Below, piece by piece: positions 28,161 to 40,100 of a stretch of DNA of 64,000 bases. Numbering within the stretch: the first letter of the stretch is position 1; each line of letters starts with the position of its first letter. This DNA is from Eublepharis macularius (lineage: Eukaryota > Chordata > Lepidosauria > Squamata > Eublepharidae). The stretch covers positions 94,457,001 through 94,521,000 of the forward strand of contig NC_072800.1 in assembly GCF_028583425.1 (NCBI RefSeq). The letters run 5' to 3'. The notes below the pieces were generated by a model. It saw only the letters and a program-made list of their open reading frames with translations. It had not been told where the DNA came from and did no database searches. The translations under genes and the position numbers were made by a program.

Positions 28161-31100
28161 GCCCGGCTCGGTGCGCAGCTCCGGCTTCAGCAAGAGGAGG
28201 GGGGGTCTCTCTCGATGGGGGCTCCGCATTTTAGGGAGCAGGGCTGGGGGGGGGGCAAGAGACCCCCCAGCCTTCGTGAAGCACCGCAGCCTGACACCCA
28301 CCCACCCCGTTGCTCCAGTCTAAGCAGGGGGTTGCCAGGGTTTGTGCCTTGGGGACAGCGGCTCCCCCTCACACACACTCTGGCAGGGGGACCTCTGACT
28401 GTCACACGGATTTGTCTGGCCAATGCAGAGGTGGCCCTGGGCCCCAGGTGGACGGCCAGGGGGCTGGTGCTCTTCAAACAGCAGGTTTTGGCCAACCTGG
28501 CCATCTCCTTGACCAAGGTCAGAAGGCGTATGTTGAAGATCTTCTGCTGTAGGATCTAAAAAGCCACACTCTTCCCATCGTCTATCAGAGTACCAGTGAA
28601 AACATACATGCTGTGTTTGTATTAGGAGTGGTACATTACACGTCGTGTTTCCACGTTCAGCAATGGTGCCTGCAACCCGTGTGGCATGAAATGACAGTTG
28701 ACTGTCCAGGTCTTTGACTCTCAGAGGGCTAGCCCCTTTCGATGTTTACAGGGTCTTGTGACACCTTAAAGTCGAACAGATTTATTGTGGCTTATGATTT
28801 TGTGGACTAGGCCCCCCCTCCCTTCAGCTGAGGCATGAGGTGAGTCGACACTTGTCAGATACACACGGACACGGAAGAGCCATTGTCAGGCGTGGGCTCA
28901 AAAGGCATGAAGTGCAGACTCTGGCATTTCTACACCAAGCTCAGCTGTAAACAAAGCAGGCCCGTACCTTTGAAGGCCTCTGTCAAAATGGAACTGGGCT
29001 GAGGTGGACTGGCCTTCATGCTTTAAGTGTAGCAAGCAGTGCAATGAGTGATTCCTTTTTTGAAAAAACACCGCATCCTATGTATTGGGTGTAGCTGTTG
29101 TTGCTTTTCCATAAAACACTCAAAGCAAACTACAAAAAATCTTGTACAAAACCATTTATTATGGGAGCCTTGACTCATGAAGGCTTCTGCCTTGAAAAAA
29201 AAATTATTCCTCTGTAACGTGCTCCTGGACTAGAATTTAAAATTAATAAGGGCAGTATTAAAAGAAGAAGAGGAAGAGGAGGAAAGGTTTTCCAAGTCTG
29301 GTTCTGTTCCAGATGTTTTCTCCAAAGCATTAAAGTCCAAATTGTGCAGCCCAAGGCCCTGCTGGAGAGCCCCTGCCCCAGGGTTGGGCGTTTAGCGCTA
29401 AATAAAGGCAGCAGAGGACTCGTACCTTAGATTGATGAAATGCTGGGAACTGTCTCCTTATTGCCCTGCTTGGGCGCTTCGGCGAAACTGGCTGTCCACT
29501 GTTGACGAGAGGGAGCTTTGGCCTGATCCAGCCGGGCGATTCTTGTGTGTCTCGTGTCCTTGCGTGTTCATCCTAAGGAGCGCTTTTCTGCCTGTTTTAA
29601 ATGTGCTGGGTTTCTCATATGAGTCGGTGCTATATTTGGAGGTACACACAACCTAATCCAACCTATTCCTGCAGTGTTTTCAGTGTGAATAAGTTATAGG
29701 TTCCAAACCACCTCCAGCTACTGTGCACGTGCAATGACCATTCACAGAAAATGTTTGCACATGCATCCAATAACAGATACTACTCCCAGGAATCAAAACT
29801 CTGCTCCACCACTGGTACAGAATATAACCTTGAATGTTCCCCATCAGCTATGGAGTTTGCTCTTGAACAGCCATCCTTAAATGTAAATTGGGTTCAGTTA
29901 TCGCTGGAAGAGAGTATTTCACATTTGAGTACTGAAGACACTTGCTCCAATCCCGTACACTCTGTGGGTTTTTTTGTTATTCTCTTGTTGCAGGACTGCT
30001 GAGGCGGCTTGCCTAATGAGACTGGGTCTGAGGTGTGGTTTGAATCAGGGACATCCCAGGGACAACCCCATGGTCCATGTGCTTGCCCCCTATGCCCCTC
30101 CTACTGGCATCCAGCAGTAGTTTCAAGCATCCCATGAGTGGATGTAATTCGGTACCTAAAGAGCAAACAAGGAGTCAGTGGTTAGGTGCTCCTTTGTGCC
30201 AGTTGGGGAAGTGCGCTCACATGCTCCATGTCTGTCCTTGCCTGCAGGCGCTAGAACTGGATACAGAGTCTCCGCGGCTGTTGCCATCACGGCTGTTCTC
30301 TGACCCTGACCGAACTTTTGAAAGGGAAACGCAGACGGCTGAGATTTCTCTAACCTTAGTAGCATCATTCCAAGCGATGGAAAAGAAAGTGGATTCTCAT
30401 GCCACACGGCTGCTGGACTTGGAGGGGAGGACAGGCACCGCTGAGAAGAAGATCACAGACTGCGAGAAAACAGCCGTTGAAATTGGGAACCAGCTGGAGA
30501 GCAAGTGGGCCGCCCTGGGCACCCTGATCCAGGAGTACGGGCTGCTGCAGAGGAGGCTGGAGAACATGGAGAACCTCCTCAAGAACCGGAACTTCTGGAT
30601 CCTGAGGCTGCCCCCGGGCTCCAAAGGAGAAACCCCCAAGGTAAATGCTCCTGGCTGGCATCACAGAAGAGGAGCAAATGTTTCCTCTGGTGTCGTGGGC
30701 TGAGTATGCAAGCACGGTTACGTTTGTTTTCTTAGGCAGTAGCATCGGAATGGTATTTCTGGGCAGCGGGGAGGCAAGACTTGCTCATTAGTGTGCGTAT
30801 TGAGGAGCTCCCAAATGGCTTGAGCGTTGCCTTGTTTCCCCTTGACTACTCTTAGCTCCTGTTCTTGTGCAAGGAGAGAGTGGTACAAATACGAGGCTTG
30901 AAAGAGGGAACTGAGATCCCTGCAGCTTGGAGCAAATGATGCAGATTTGCCACAGCTTGCCTAAGCCCGCTTAGTTTGCCTCTTTGATTCTGTTGCATAG
31001 CTGTGGGGGGCGGGGGGGGGGGGGACACTGATGATGCGGAGTTTTGTGGGAGGACGCCTCACTACGTTCAGAAGCAAGAAGAGTCCAGCTGCACCTTTAA

Positions 31101-34100
31101 GACTAACCAATTTTATTGTAGCATAAGCTTTCGAGAATCACAGTTCTCTTCGTCAGATGCATGGAGGGCAGAAAGAAACTGGTCAAATATAGAGGAGGAG
31201 AGGGGAGGGGAGGAGGAGAGAAGGGATGTAAACAACTCCTTTGATAAGGAGATGCAGGCAGCTCCTTTTGGTGTGGGGATCAGTTTGCTTGTGTAAAGGT
31301 TCAAAGGAGTTTGCCGTGTTAGTCTGTAGTAGCAAAATCAAAAAGGGTCCAGCAGCACCACCAAGACCAACCAATTCCACTGCAGCACAAGCCCTCGATA
31401 ACCACAGCCCTCCCCGCCAGATGCATCTGACAAAGAGAACCGTGGTCCTTGAAAGCCCACGCCAGGTGCCACTGGGGGGATAAGGGTTGGGAAGAGAGAG
31501 TGAAGAGTGTGAGGCCGTGTCTTTGCTATTAATTTGTATGATTCCCTTGAAGGGGGTTATTCTTTGGTTGTGGATTCTAATTTCCTTAGAATTTGTGGAC
31601 TTTTGATTTAAATTAGATTTGAACCTGCCAGTTCATGAAGCCGTCGATCCGTGAGGTTATCAGAACAGGTCTTATGGGTTTCATTCCTATGGGGAGTCAC
31701 AGCCGAAGATCCAGTGGACGTCACACTGGACTTGGCTGCAGGAGATCTGGATGTACATCCCAGGCCAACCGTGAACTCTTCCTGTTTGAGCTTGGGCAAA
31801 ATAATTTTTTATTTTATTTGGCTTATATCCTGCCCCTCCCGCAAGCGGGCTGCATGTTCTTACCCTTAGTTCTCTATCGGTAAAATGGGCGTCATCTTAA
31901 CCTATTTGATTTAATTAACATATTTGTATCCTACATTTTTAGCCATCTGCTCAAGGTGGCTAACAGGAAGACGGAAGAAAAGAAACAGCAAACAACACAA
32001 ATTTAAAACAATTACAGCAGTTAAATAAAACTCATCTCCCCATAGCAAAACAATCTCTATATTAAAACCAGTGGTTTGTACATATCAGCAGTCCTGAGCA
32101 TAAAAGCAGTCCATAAGAACATCAAACGTGCTCAATTCAATGAGAAATGATGGGTTAAAATCCTGGGTAAATAGAAATGTTTTAGCCTGGCACCTAAACA
32201 CAAATAGAGTAGATGCCAGGCAAGTGTTAAGGGCAAGGGCATTCCTTTGATGGGGGGGGGGGGCGGGTGGAACGCAGTACACCTCTGTATTGCAGTTTGG
32301 CATCAGGATGAAGACTGGGGGAGAGGACTTTTAATAAGGCAGATGATCACAGTTTCTTTGGGTCCACACATCTTAGATGCTGGGGAAGGACCAGTGTGGA
32401 CGGGTGCCAGAGAGTGATGAAGGTAGTCACGTGTCTGTGCTTCTTGTGGCTCCAGGTGCCTGTGACGTTTGACGATGTGTCTGTCTATTTCAATGAGAAG
32501 GAGTGGGAGAAGCTTGAAGAGTGGCAGAAGGAGCTCTACAAGAACTTGATGAAGGGGAACCACGAATCACTGATCTCTCTGGGTAACGTCATGCACACCG
32601 CTTGCTAGTGGCTGCCACCTGGATTTGCCAGCTTTTCTCGTCCTTTGGGTTTAGGATGGGCTGGATTTTGAGAGCCCAGCCATCCTCGAGCAGCTTGCGT
32701 CAATCGCCTGGGCCCGCATCATTGTGCTCTGCCTCTGGCTGGTATCATTGGCACAGTCTGTTTGTGTGGTCCCAGTCGTCCCTGTATTGGGGACCAGTTT
32801 GTGTGTAGTTGAGCGCTCCTCTTGGAAACTGGCACTCTCCTGCCTTCATTTCTATGATCATGCTGACAAGTAGTTTAAGCTACGGCAGGCTGAAGGGGTC
32901 TTGGTTACCTTGATAAAACAGTGAGCGCTTGGTAACGCTTGTTGGCTTTGTTTAGGAGCAAATCTTAAAAAGAGCTGTCTTGTGATTGGTGCCTAAATGA
33001 AAGCTGGCGTGATAGTTGACGGGAATTGTTTTAACGGGCACTACTGATAATGGTCTTCCTGAGGCTCGGGCAAAGGGCCACGGCTCAGTGGCAGAGCGTC
33101 CACTTTACATGCGGAAGATCCCAGGTTCATTCCTTGGCATCTCCAGGTAAAAAGATCAGGATAAGGAAGACTTGGACAGACCAAGGGTCTGACTCGGTAA
33201 AGCTCAGCTTCACGTGTGCCTGCCCAGATCTGTCCAGTCTTGTTGGCTTGCACAAACCGTCTGCCTGTGGCAATCTCTCCCACTCCCAGATCACAGAAAG
33301 TGTTTGGGGGGTGGGTGGGAAGGCAGCCACTTCATTCCCTGTAATTCACTTGTGCGGCTCCCTGTCAGCCATGAGAACCGCCAGAGATGCCTCTGGACAG
33401 TGGAGGTCAGCGGAGTAGAAACAGTGGAATATAATCCCTACTATCGGTGTGCCCAGAGACTCTGGAGTGAAGAACAGGCACTCCTGCATTGCCGACCCCC
33501 TAGAAATGTTCCATCCTGAAAATGTAAACGCAATGAGGGAAAAACGCTTTGCATGCCCTGTTTTGTGTTGTTTTTGTGTGCGAAATCAATGATAACAAAA
33601 GGGCTATATCTGAAATATATCCAGAATATAACAACTCTTACGCTGGTCTTTTTATTCCTTACTTTGTTTTGTTTTTAAATGTAAAGAGGCAAAGTGTCTT
33701 TGCTTCCAAATGAAAGCTCAGAATTCCCAGTTCAAAGCTGGGATGACCTTGACCTCAGTCCTTCTCTTCCAGTTGAGTGCTTCTTGCAGTAATGGCCCGC
33801 TGTGGTGTGTTTTGCAGACGGCTCGTTAAAGGAGAACACCCTTCCCCTCTCTCTGGTTCTTTGTCTCACTACCTAGCACACTTTAGGGGTCCCCCCCCCT
33901 TATCGTAGGCTGGGCAGCTTGTTGCCTTAGATCCTGGGGATGGCTGATTCAGGGCCCCGCTCTTTGGGCAGTCCTCTCAAGCAACTTATTGGGGTGGCAG
34001 AGCTCCAGTGCATCGCAGGGGCTGAGCTCGCTTCCAGTCATCGTCAGTTCACAAGACGGCTGGTGGCATCCCTTCTTGGGCCTGTGCTGGTGCTGCCTGG

Positions 34101-37100
34101 GCCCAAGTGAAGCCCCGGTGGGGGTGGGGGTGGGGATATCTTGCTTGAACTGGCCTTGGACTTCTTGGGTCTGGCCTCCATTTCTTACTGATGTCCCCAT
34201 TAAGGTTTTGTGGGAATGAATGCAACCTGCCTCAAGCGCTTGTGTACATACGCCACTGAACTGGGTTGGACTTATGGGGGGGGAGGGGATAATGGGTTAT
34301 TTATTTAATTTACAAAATAGTAAAAAGACCAGCAGCATCTTTAAGACTAACCAACTTGATTGTAGCATAAGCTTTTGAGAGCCACAGCTCTCTTTGTCAG
34401 ATGAGGCCCACGTCAGATGATGCATCTGACGAAGAGAGTTGTGGCTCTCAAAAGCTTATGCTACAATAAAGTTGGTTAGTCTTAAAGGTGCTACTGGTCT
34501 CTTTACTTTGCAACTACAGACTAACATGGCTGACTCCTCTGGATCTTATTTAATTTGTGTTATTTATAGTCCGCCTTTCTCACTGAAACTCAACGTGGAT
34601 GACACTATGTGAGTCAGTTCAGTCAATTATCAAAGATATTTCGATAAACAAGTAATGGGTATATACATGAAATCTGTAAAGCTTTAAAAACCTGCAGAAA
34701 TCCAATACAGAGCTAAAGAAACAGAAATGAAAAGGGGCACAAGCAATTATATGACCGACATATTACTGAAACTGTGGCGCTCTTATTCTCTTCCTCCAAT
34801 AGACTATGCAATTTCAAAGCCAGGCGTCTTATCCCAGGCGGAGCCAGGGGCTGACTCGTGTCTTGGGGATGAGCAGGACTCGGAAGAACAAGGGAGCCTT
34901 CCTGATCCCACAGCAGGTGGGTGGTGTTGACCCGGGTGGGAATGGGGGGAGGGTCACATTGCAGACTCATCCTTGGGGGACGGTCAGCAGTGGGGGCCGA
35001 GGAATCATTTTAAGATCAGCAGGGGCCACCGAGTCCAGTCTGAGATGCTCCAGTGTTCTCTCACACATGCCATTATGGCCACCCAACAGCTTGCGCAGGA
35101 GGGTCCTGCTTCTCCAGTCCACTCAAGAGGTGGGCAGCAGGCCTGTGTGTCAGCCGCAGCTGCTGAGCTGTCTTCAGAAGCAGCCTTGCACAAAGAGCAT
35201 TGCGATACTCAGTCCTCAGGATTACAAAGTCACGGAACTGCAGAAGGGGCTCAGCCAGCAGAGGTATCCTGAAAAGCGTAGCCACTGTCACCACCCGGTA
35301 TCTAGCAGCAGCACTGGATTTGAGAGATCCCTTGAAAGTGCACAGCTGTAACAGAAGGGAGTTAACTGTCCCTCCCCTAAGCAGCAAACTCATCTCTCTA
35401 GCCACATCTGGATCTCCCACCATCAGTGCTGCAACGTCTGGATTCATTATCCCTTTGTTTGCCTTCATCCCTTTGACTGCTGCTTCAGGACAGTGACCAG
35501 TGTTCCCTGATTATTAAATCTACATTATTTATGTATGTATTTATAATGTATCTCACCTTGTCTCCTCAGATTGAAGGCAGATAATAGTGCAGCATCAGGT
35601 TGCAAGGACATAAAACACATCACAGCCTGGTTTAAAAATTCACAGCTTAAACCCATAGGAAAAAAACACAGGTTGCAGATTTTGAAATACATATAAAGAG
35701 CAAGGTTTGAATCCAGTAGTACCTTAAAGACCAATTAGGTATTCAGGGTATGAGCTTTTGAGAGTCAGAGCTCCCTTCTGATACATTTAGAAGTGTCTGA
35801 CGAAGGGAGCCCCGCGTTGGGGTGGTTGAAACTGTTGCTTTATATACATGGCTTTCTCTTGCAATAAATAAAACCCTCTCCAACTGCAGCTGGCATAAGG
35901 GTGGTGATCAAAACAGAGGAGCCTCATTCTGATGACTGCCAGGAAGACCTGGAGCAGCACCAGATGTCGGGGAGCTCCGAGGGGGATTTCCAGGGCCTGG
36001 ACCAAGATGCCCCCTGTGAGAGTCCGTACAGCGCAACGACCCCCCCGGGAAACTTTGCAGGAAACAGCCTGGAGGAAGTGAACGAGTACATGGATTTTGG
36101 GGAAATTAAAAGAGTCACGGTGCAACACAGCAGCTGCGCAGGTAAGTCTTGCTGAGCATTAATGGGAGCTTTTATCTCCCTCCCCCACCCCACCCCGCCC
36201 CACCCCACCCCGAGATCTAGCCCATCTCATTTCTCTAGCTCTGGGCAAATCCCCCATCCATTGTTGCTCATCCTCAGGAATTCTTTACAAAGCAAGCAGA
36301 AAACGGAGACTGTGTCCCCTTGGGTGGACTGGGTGTGTCGTCTGTAGGTACCCCAGTCCCATGTCTCTCTCCCACCCCACAGCATCATCAAGATATCTAG
36401 TTCTTTTTCCCTCCCTAGTTCTTAACATGGCTGTAGATCTGGATCCTTAAATCCAGAGTCTGGAGCCATCAAGAGAAGACAGATCTTTCTACAAATCTGA
36501 GATCCAGGTTGGCAGAAAAATCTAAAATCTCAAACAACAACATAATAGCTCAAGGTTGACTCAGCCTTCCATCCTTCCAAGGTCGGTAAAATGAGTACCC
36601 AGTTTCCTGGGGGTAAAGTGTAGATGACTGGGGAAGGCAATGGCAAACCGCCCCATAACAGAAAGTGTGCCAAGAAAACCTTGTGATGCGACGTCCCCTC
36701 ATGGGTCTGTAATGGCTCACGGTGCTTGCTCAGGGGACTACCTTTACCTTACCCTCCGAGTGCCGATTTTGGGGGTTTCTAGACAATCACCATATTGCCA
36801 GCATTCCAGTCTTGGTTTCTGTCTAATAGGGAAAGGCCCTTTTCAGACTCTCTTGACCTCCCAGTCAACCCCTGCTCCCTCGGCCTCGGAGGGAAGATTC
36901 ATCGGGGCCAGGGCCAGCAGCAATCATGGGACGGCTGCTGCCATGCAATTTGGTCAACTCGCCCAGCTGTCGTGGTGGCTGTCAGGTGACTTAATGCTGC
37001 CCAGTTCAGCTGAGCCCAGTGGCAACTATCGCACAGCTTGTGTCACTTGACTGGGCCTGGCAGTGACTACAACACGACTCACCTGAGTAACTTGCTACCT

Positions 37101-40100
37101 GGTGATTTTTGCAACTTGGCTAGACTTTGTCCAGGGAGAGGCTGCCAGGGACTGAAGGAAAGCTGAGCTCCTGTGTGGTGTAGTAGTTAAAGAGTGTCAG
37201 GCTAGGACCTGGGAGACCCAGGTTCGAACCCCCACTTTTGGGGAATTTCTCTTTTTCTCTCTCACACATTCACACACACACACACACAATATTAAACTAC
37301 AAGTTATTGAATCTTCATATTTTTCTAGTCTCTGTTTTGTATATGTCGCACATATGATACTTTGGCTTATGGTAGATTGAGAGTACTGGCCTAAGAGGGG
37401 CTACCTCCTTCTTGAAGTAACTGGGGTGGGGTGGAGGTAAGATTGGTTAGAACACCCCTCTGTGATCAGTGTGGTGGAATGGCCCATCGGTTAACAAGAA
37501 ACCCCTTTATTGACTTTTCAACAACTGTGTAAGGCAGAGTTGGCCAAGTATACCTTTCCTTGTAAAGGTTTAGGTTTCAGATGCCTGTATTAGTATGGAG
37601 CCACTGTTTTAGGCTTTAGGTAGATTGTGCGGATCCACCACGGTTTATTGTTTCAAATGTGGATGATTAATAATGATGCAGTCCTCAAGATTTGTGATCC
37701 ATCTTGAGTGTCTGAATGGGAAGAAACACAGAATACAAATGGAACACCTAAAGGATAATTGCTTAATGTGCAGAACAGAATTGCCGTCACGGTGAATGCC
37801 CTGAAAAAGCCCCCCCTTCCTCCCCCGTGACCCTGCCCATCAGCTGGACCTTCTGCAAAGACACTGCTCTGGAGATGGGGTGGGTGGTGCCAGGGAGGGG
37901 GCCTTTCTTGAGGTGCTGCCCCCACTCTCGGACTCCCTCCCACCTGTTGTTTGTCTAATACTGGGCATTTTCATCTGCCTGAGCTTTTGGTTGCTCCATT
38001 GATCAGTTTTCACTTATTACTTCTGCCCTTTGGCCTGCTGAATTCTTTTTTTGTACTGATTTTATAGATTTTACTGAATGACCTTTAATGCAGTGTTTTG
38101 ATGCTGCTAATTGTTATTTATTATTGCTTGTCAGGGCTTGCCGCCGCTGCCGCTGGGCGTGGCATTGGGCGGTCTGCTCCTGACGTCATAGGGGGGCCAG
38201 GGATGCTGCAGGACCCTGCTCTGTGAAAGGAGGGGCGGTATACCTCACCCAGACTCCCTCTCAGTCCACTCGCTGGCCTGCTCAACCTGGCCTGCTTGCC
38301 CCCTGTGTCCTTCTTCATCCCCTCCTTCCAGAACTCTCCTCCAAACCTCCACTCTTGCATTGCACCGCTCTCACTCCACATTATCACTCCTTACTCACAT
38401 CCACCACCACAGGGCTCTTCCCAGCCAGCTTTTATAGGGCTTCCTTCTACTGCCCCACCCCTCTTCCAGCCCAGTCTTGGGCTGCACCAAGCAGTTGCAG
38501 CTGGGGTAGCTGATCTGGCCCCACTGACCAGCACCAGCTGTGCCTTGTTCCCTGGCTGCCCAGCCTCCCTGCCTTGGCTGATTGCTGAAGGCCTGTCCAG
38601 CTGCAGTCCCCTGGCTAGCAGCTCGGCCTCCCTGGCTGAGCTGATGGCTGAAGGTGGGTCCAGCTGTGGCTCCTTGGCTGGTTGCCCAGGGCTTCCTGCA
38701 GAGTGCCTCCAATAGCCTCACCTGGAGTGGCTTGGCTTCTGGCAACTCCTGGGCCGGGCTACTATTTTCTAGCTGGGGCGTGGCTTTGGGCTGTTGGGGC
38801 TGCTGCTGCTTCTCCTCCTTAGGTAAGGTCTTTGGGTGGGTGACTGCTGGGCCCCCAATCCCTCTGCCCTTGCCCCCTTCTGCCTTGCTTAGTCCCCTTT
38901 CCTTCCCCAGGGGAGTGGGACTCGCTGGCTTCTCTCTGTCTCCCCCTGACTCCTGAGGCCCTGGGCCTTTGCCTCTTGCCCCTGGCGCTGGCAGGTTCTG
39001 GCTCCATTTGCCCGTGGGAGGGGATGACCTGCTGTCCCCAGGCTGCCCCCTCTGCTTGCCAGTCAGACCGGTTGACCTACTGCCTGCTGGCTGACCGGTT
39101 GACCTGCTGGCTGCTGGCTGCCCCCTCTGTTTGCCCGTCAGCCCGGTTGACCTGCTGTTCCCCCTTGTCAAGTCTGGGGGCTGGGGCTCAGACCCCGGAC
39201 ACACCTCCCCGCTTGGCTTTGAGTTGTGGGGGTCCGGTTCAGCCTCGAACATGCGGGACATGAAGTCCGCGTCCACATGCCGCGCCCCCTGGCGGTATTT
39301 GACGGTGAATTGGAAGGGTAGGAGGGAGAGGTACCACCGCAGCACCCTGGGGTTGTGTGCCTTCATGCGATGGAGCCACTGCAGGGGTGCATGGTCTGTC
39401 AGCAGTACAAAGGGGTTGTTGGCCAGGTAGTACTGCAGGGCCCCAACCGCCCACTTGACCGCTAGGGCCTCCCGCTCCACCGTGGCGTAGCGCTTCTCGG
39501 CGGGCTGGAGCTTCCGGCTTAGGAATAGAATTGGGACATCCACGCCATCCCGCTCCTGGGTCAGCACGGCCCCGAGGCCGGTGTCCAAGGCGTCCGTGGC
39601 CAGTGTGAAGGGCCGGTCAAAGTCTGGGTTCCATAGGGCAGTGGCATTGGAGAGGGCTGACCGCAGGTCCTTAAAAGCTGCCTCTAGTTCTGGGGTCCAC
39701 CGGACTTGGTTGGGCAGCCCCTTCCTCAAGCTGTCTGTCAGGGGCGCCGCTCGGGAGGCAAAGTGGGGGATGAACCGCCCGTAATACCCCAGCAGTCCTA
39801 GGAATCGCCGAACCTGCTTCTTGGTCTTGGGCTGTGGGGCGTCGGCTATTGAGGCCACCTTGTCCGGTGGTGGCCTGACTCGTCCTCCCCCGACCACAAA
39901 GCCCAGGTATTGGAGTTCCCGGAACCCCAGGTGGCTTTTCTTTGGGTTGGCCCGCAGTCCGGCCTGTTGAAGGGCTCTCAAGACTGACTCCAGGTGCTGG
40001 AGATGGGTGGGCCAGTCCGGGCTAAAGACAATGATGTCGTCAATGTAGGCCATAGCGTATGCCCGGCACTTGCCCAGCACCTGGTCCACTAGTCGCTGGA

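Noticed and set aside
33065-33150. tRNA-like box A and box B sequence as a real tRNA gene
   Set aside because: The rest of a Sauria SINE follows, and the acceptor stem does not pair.
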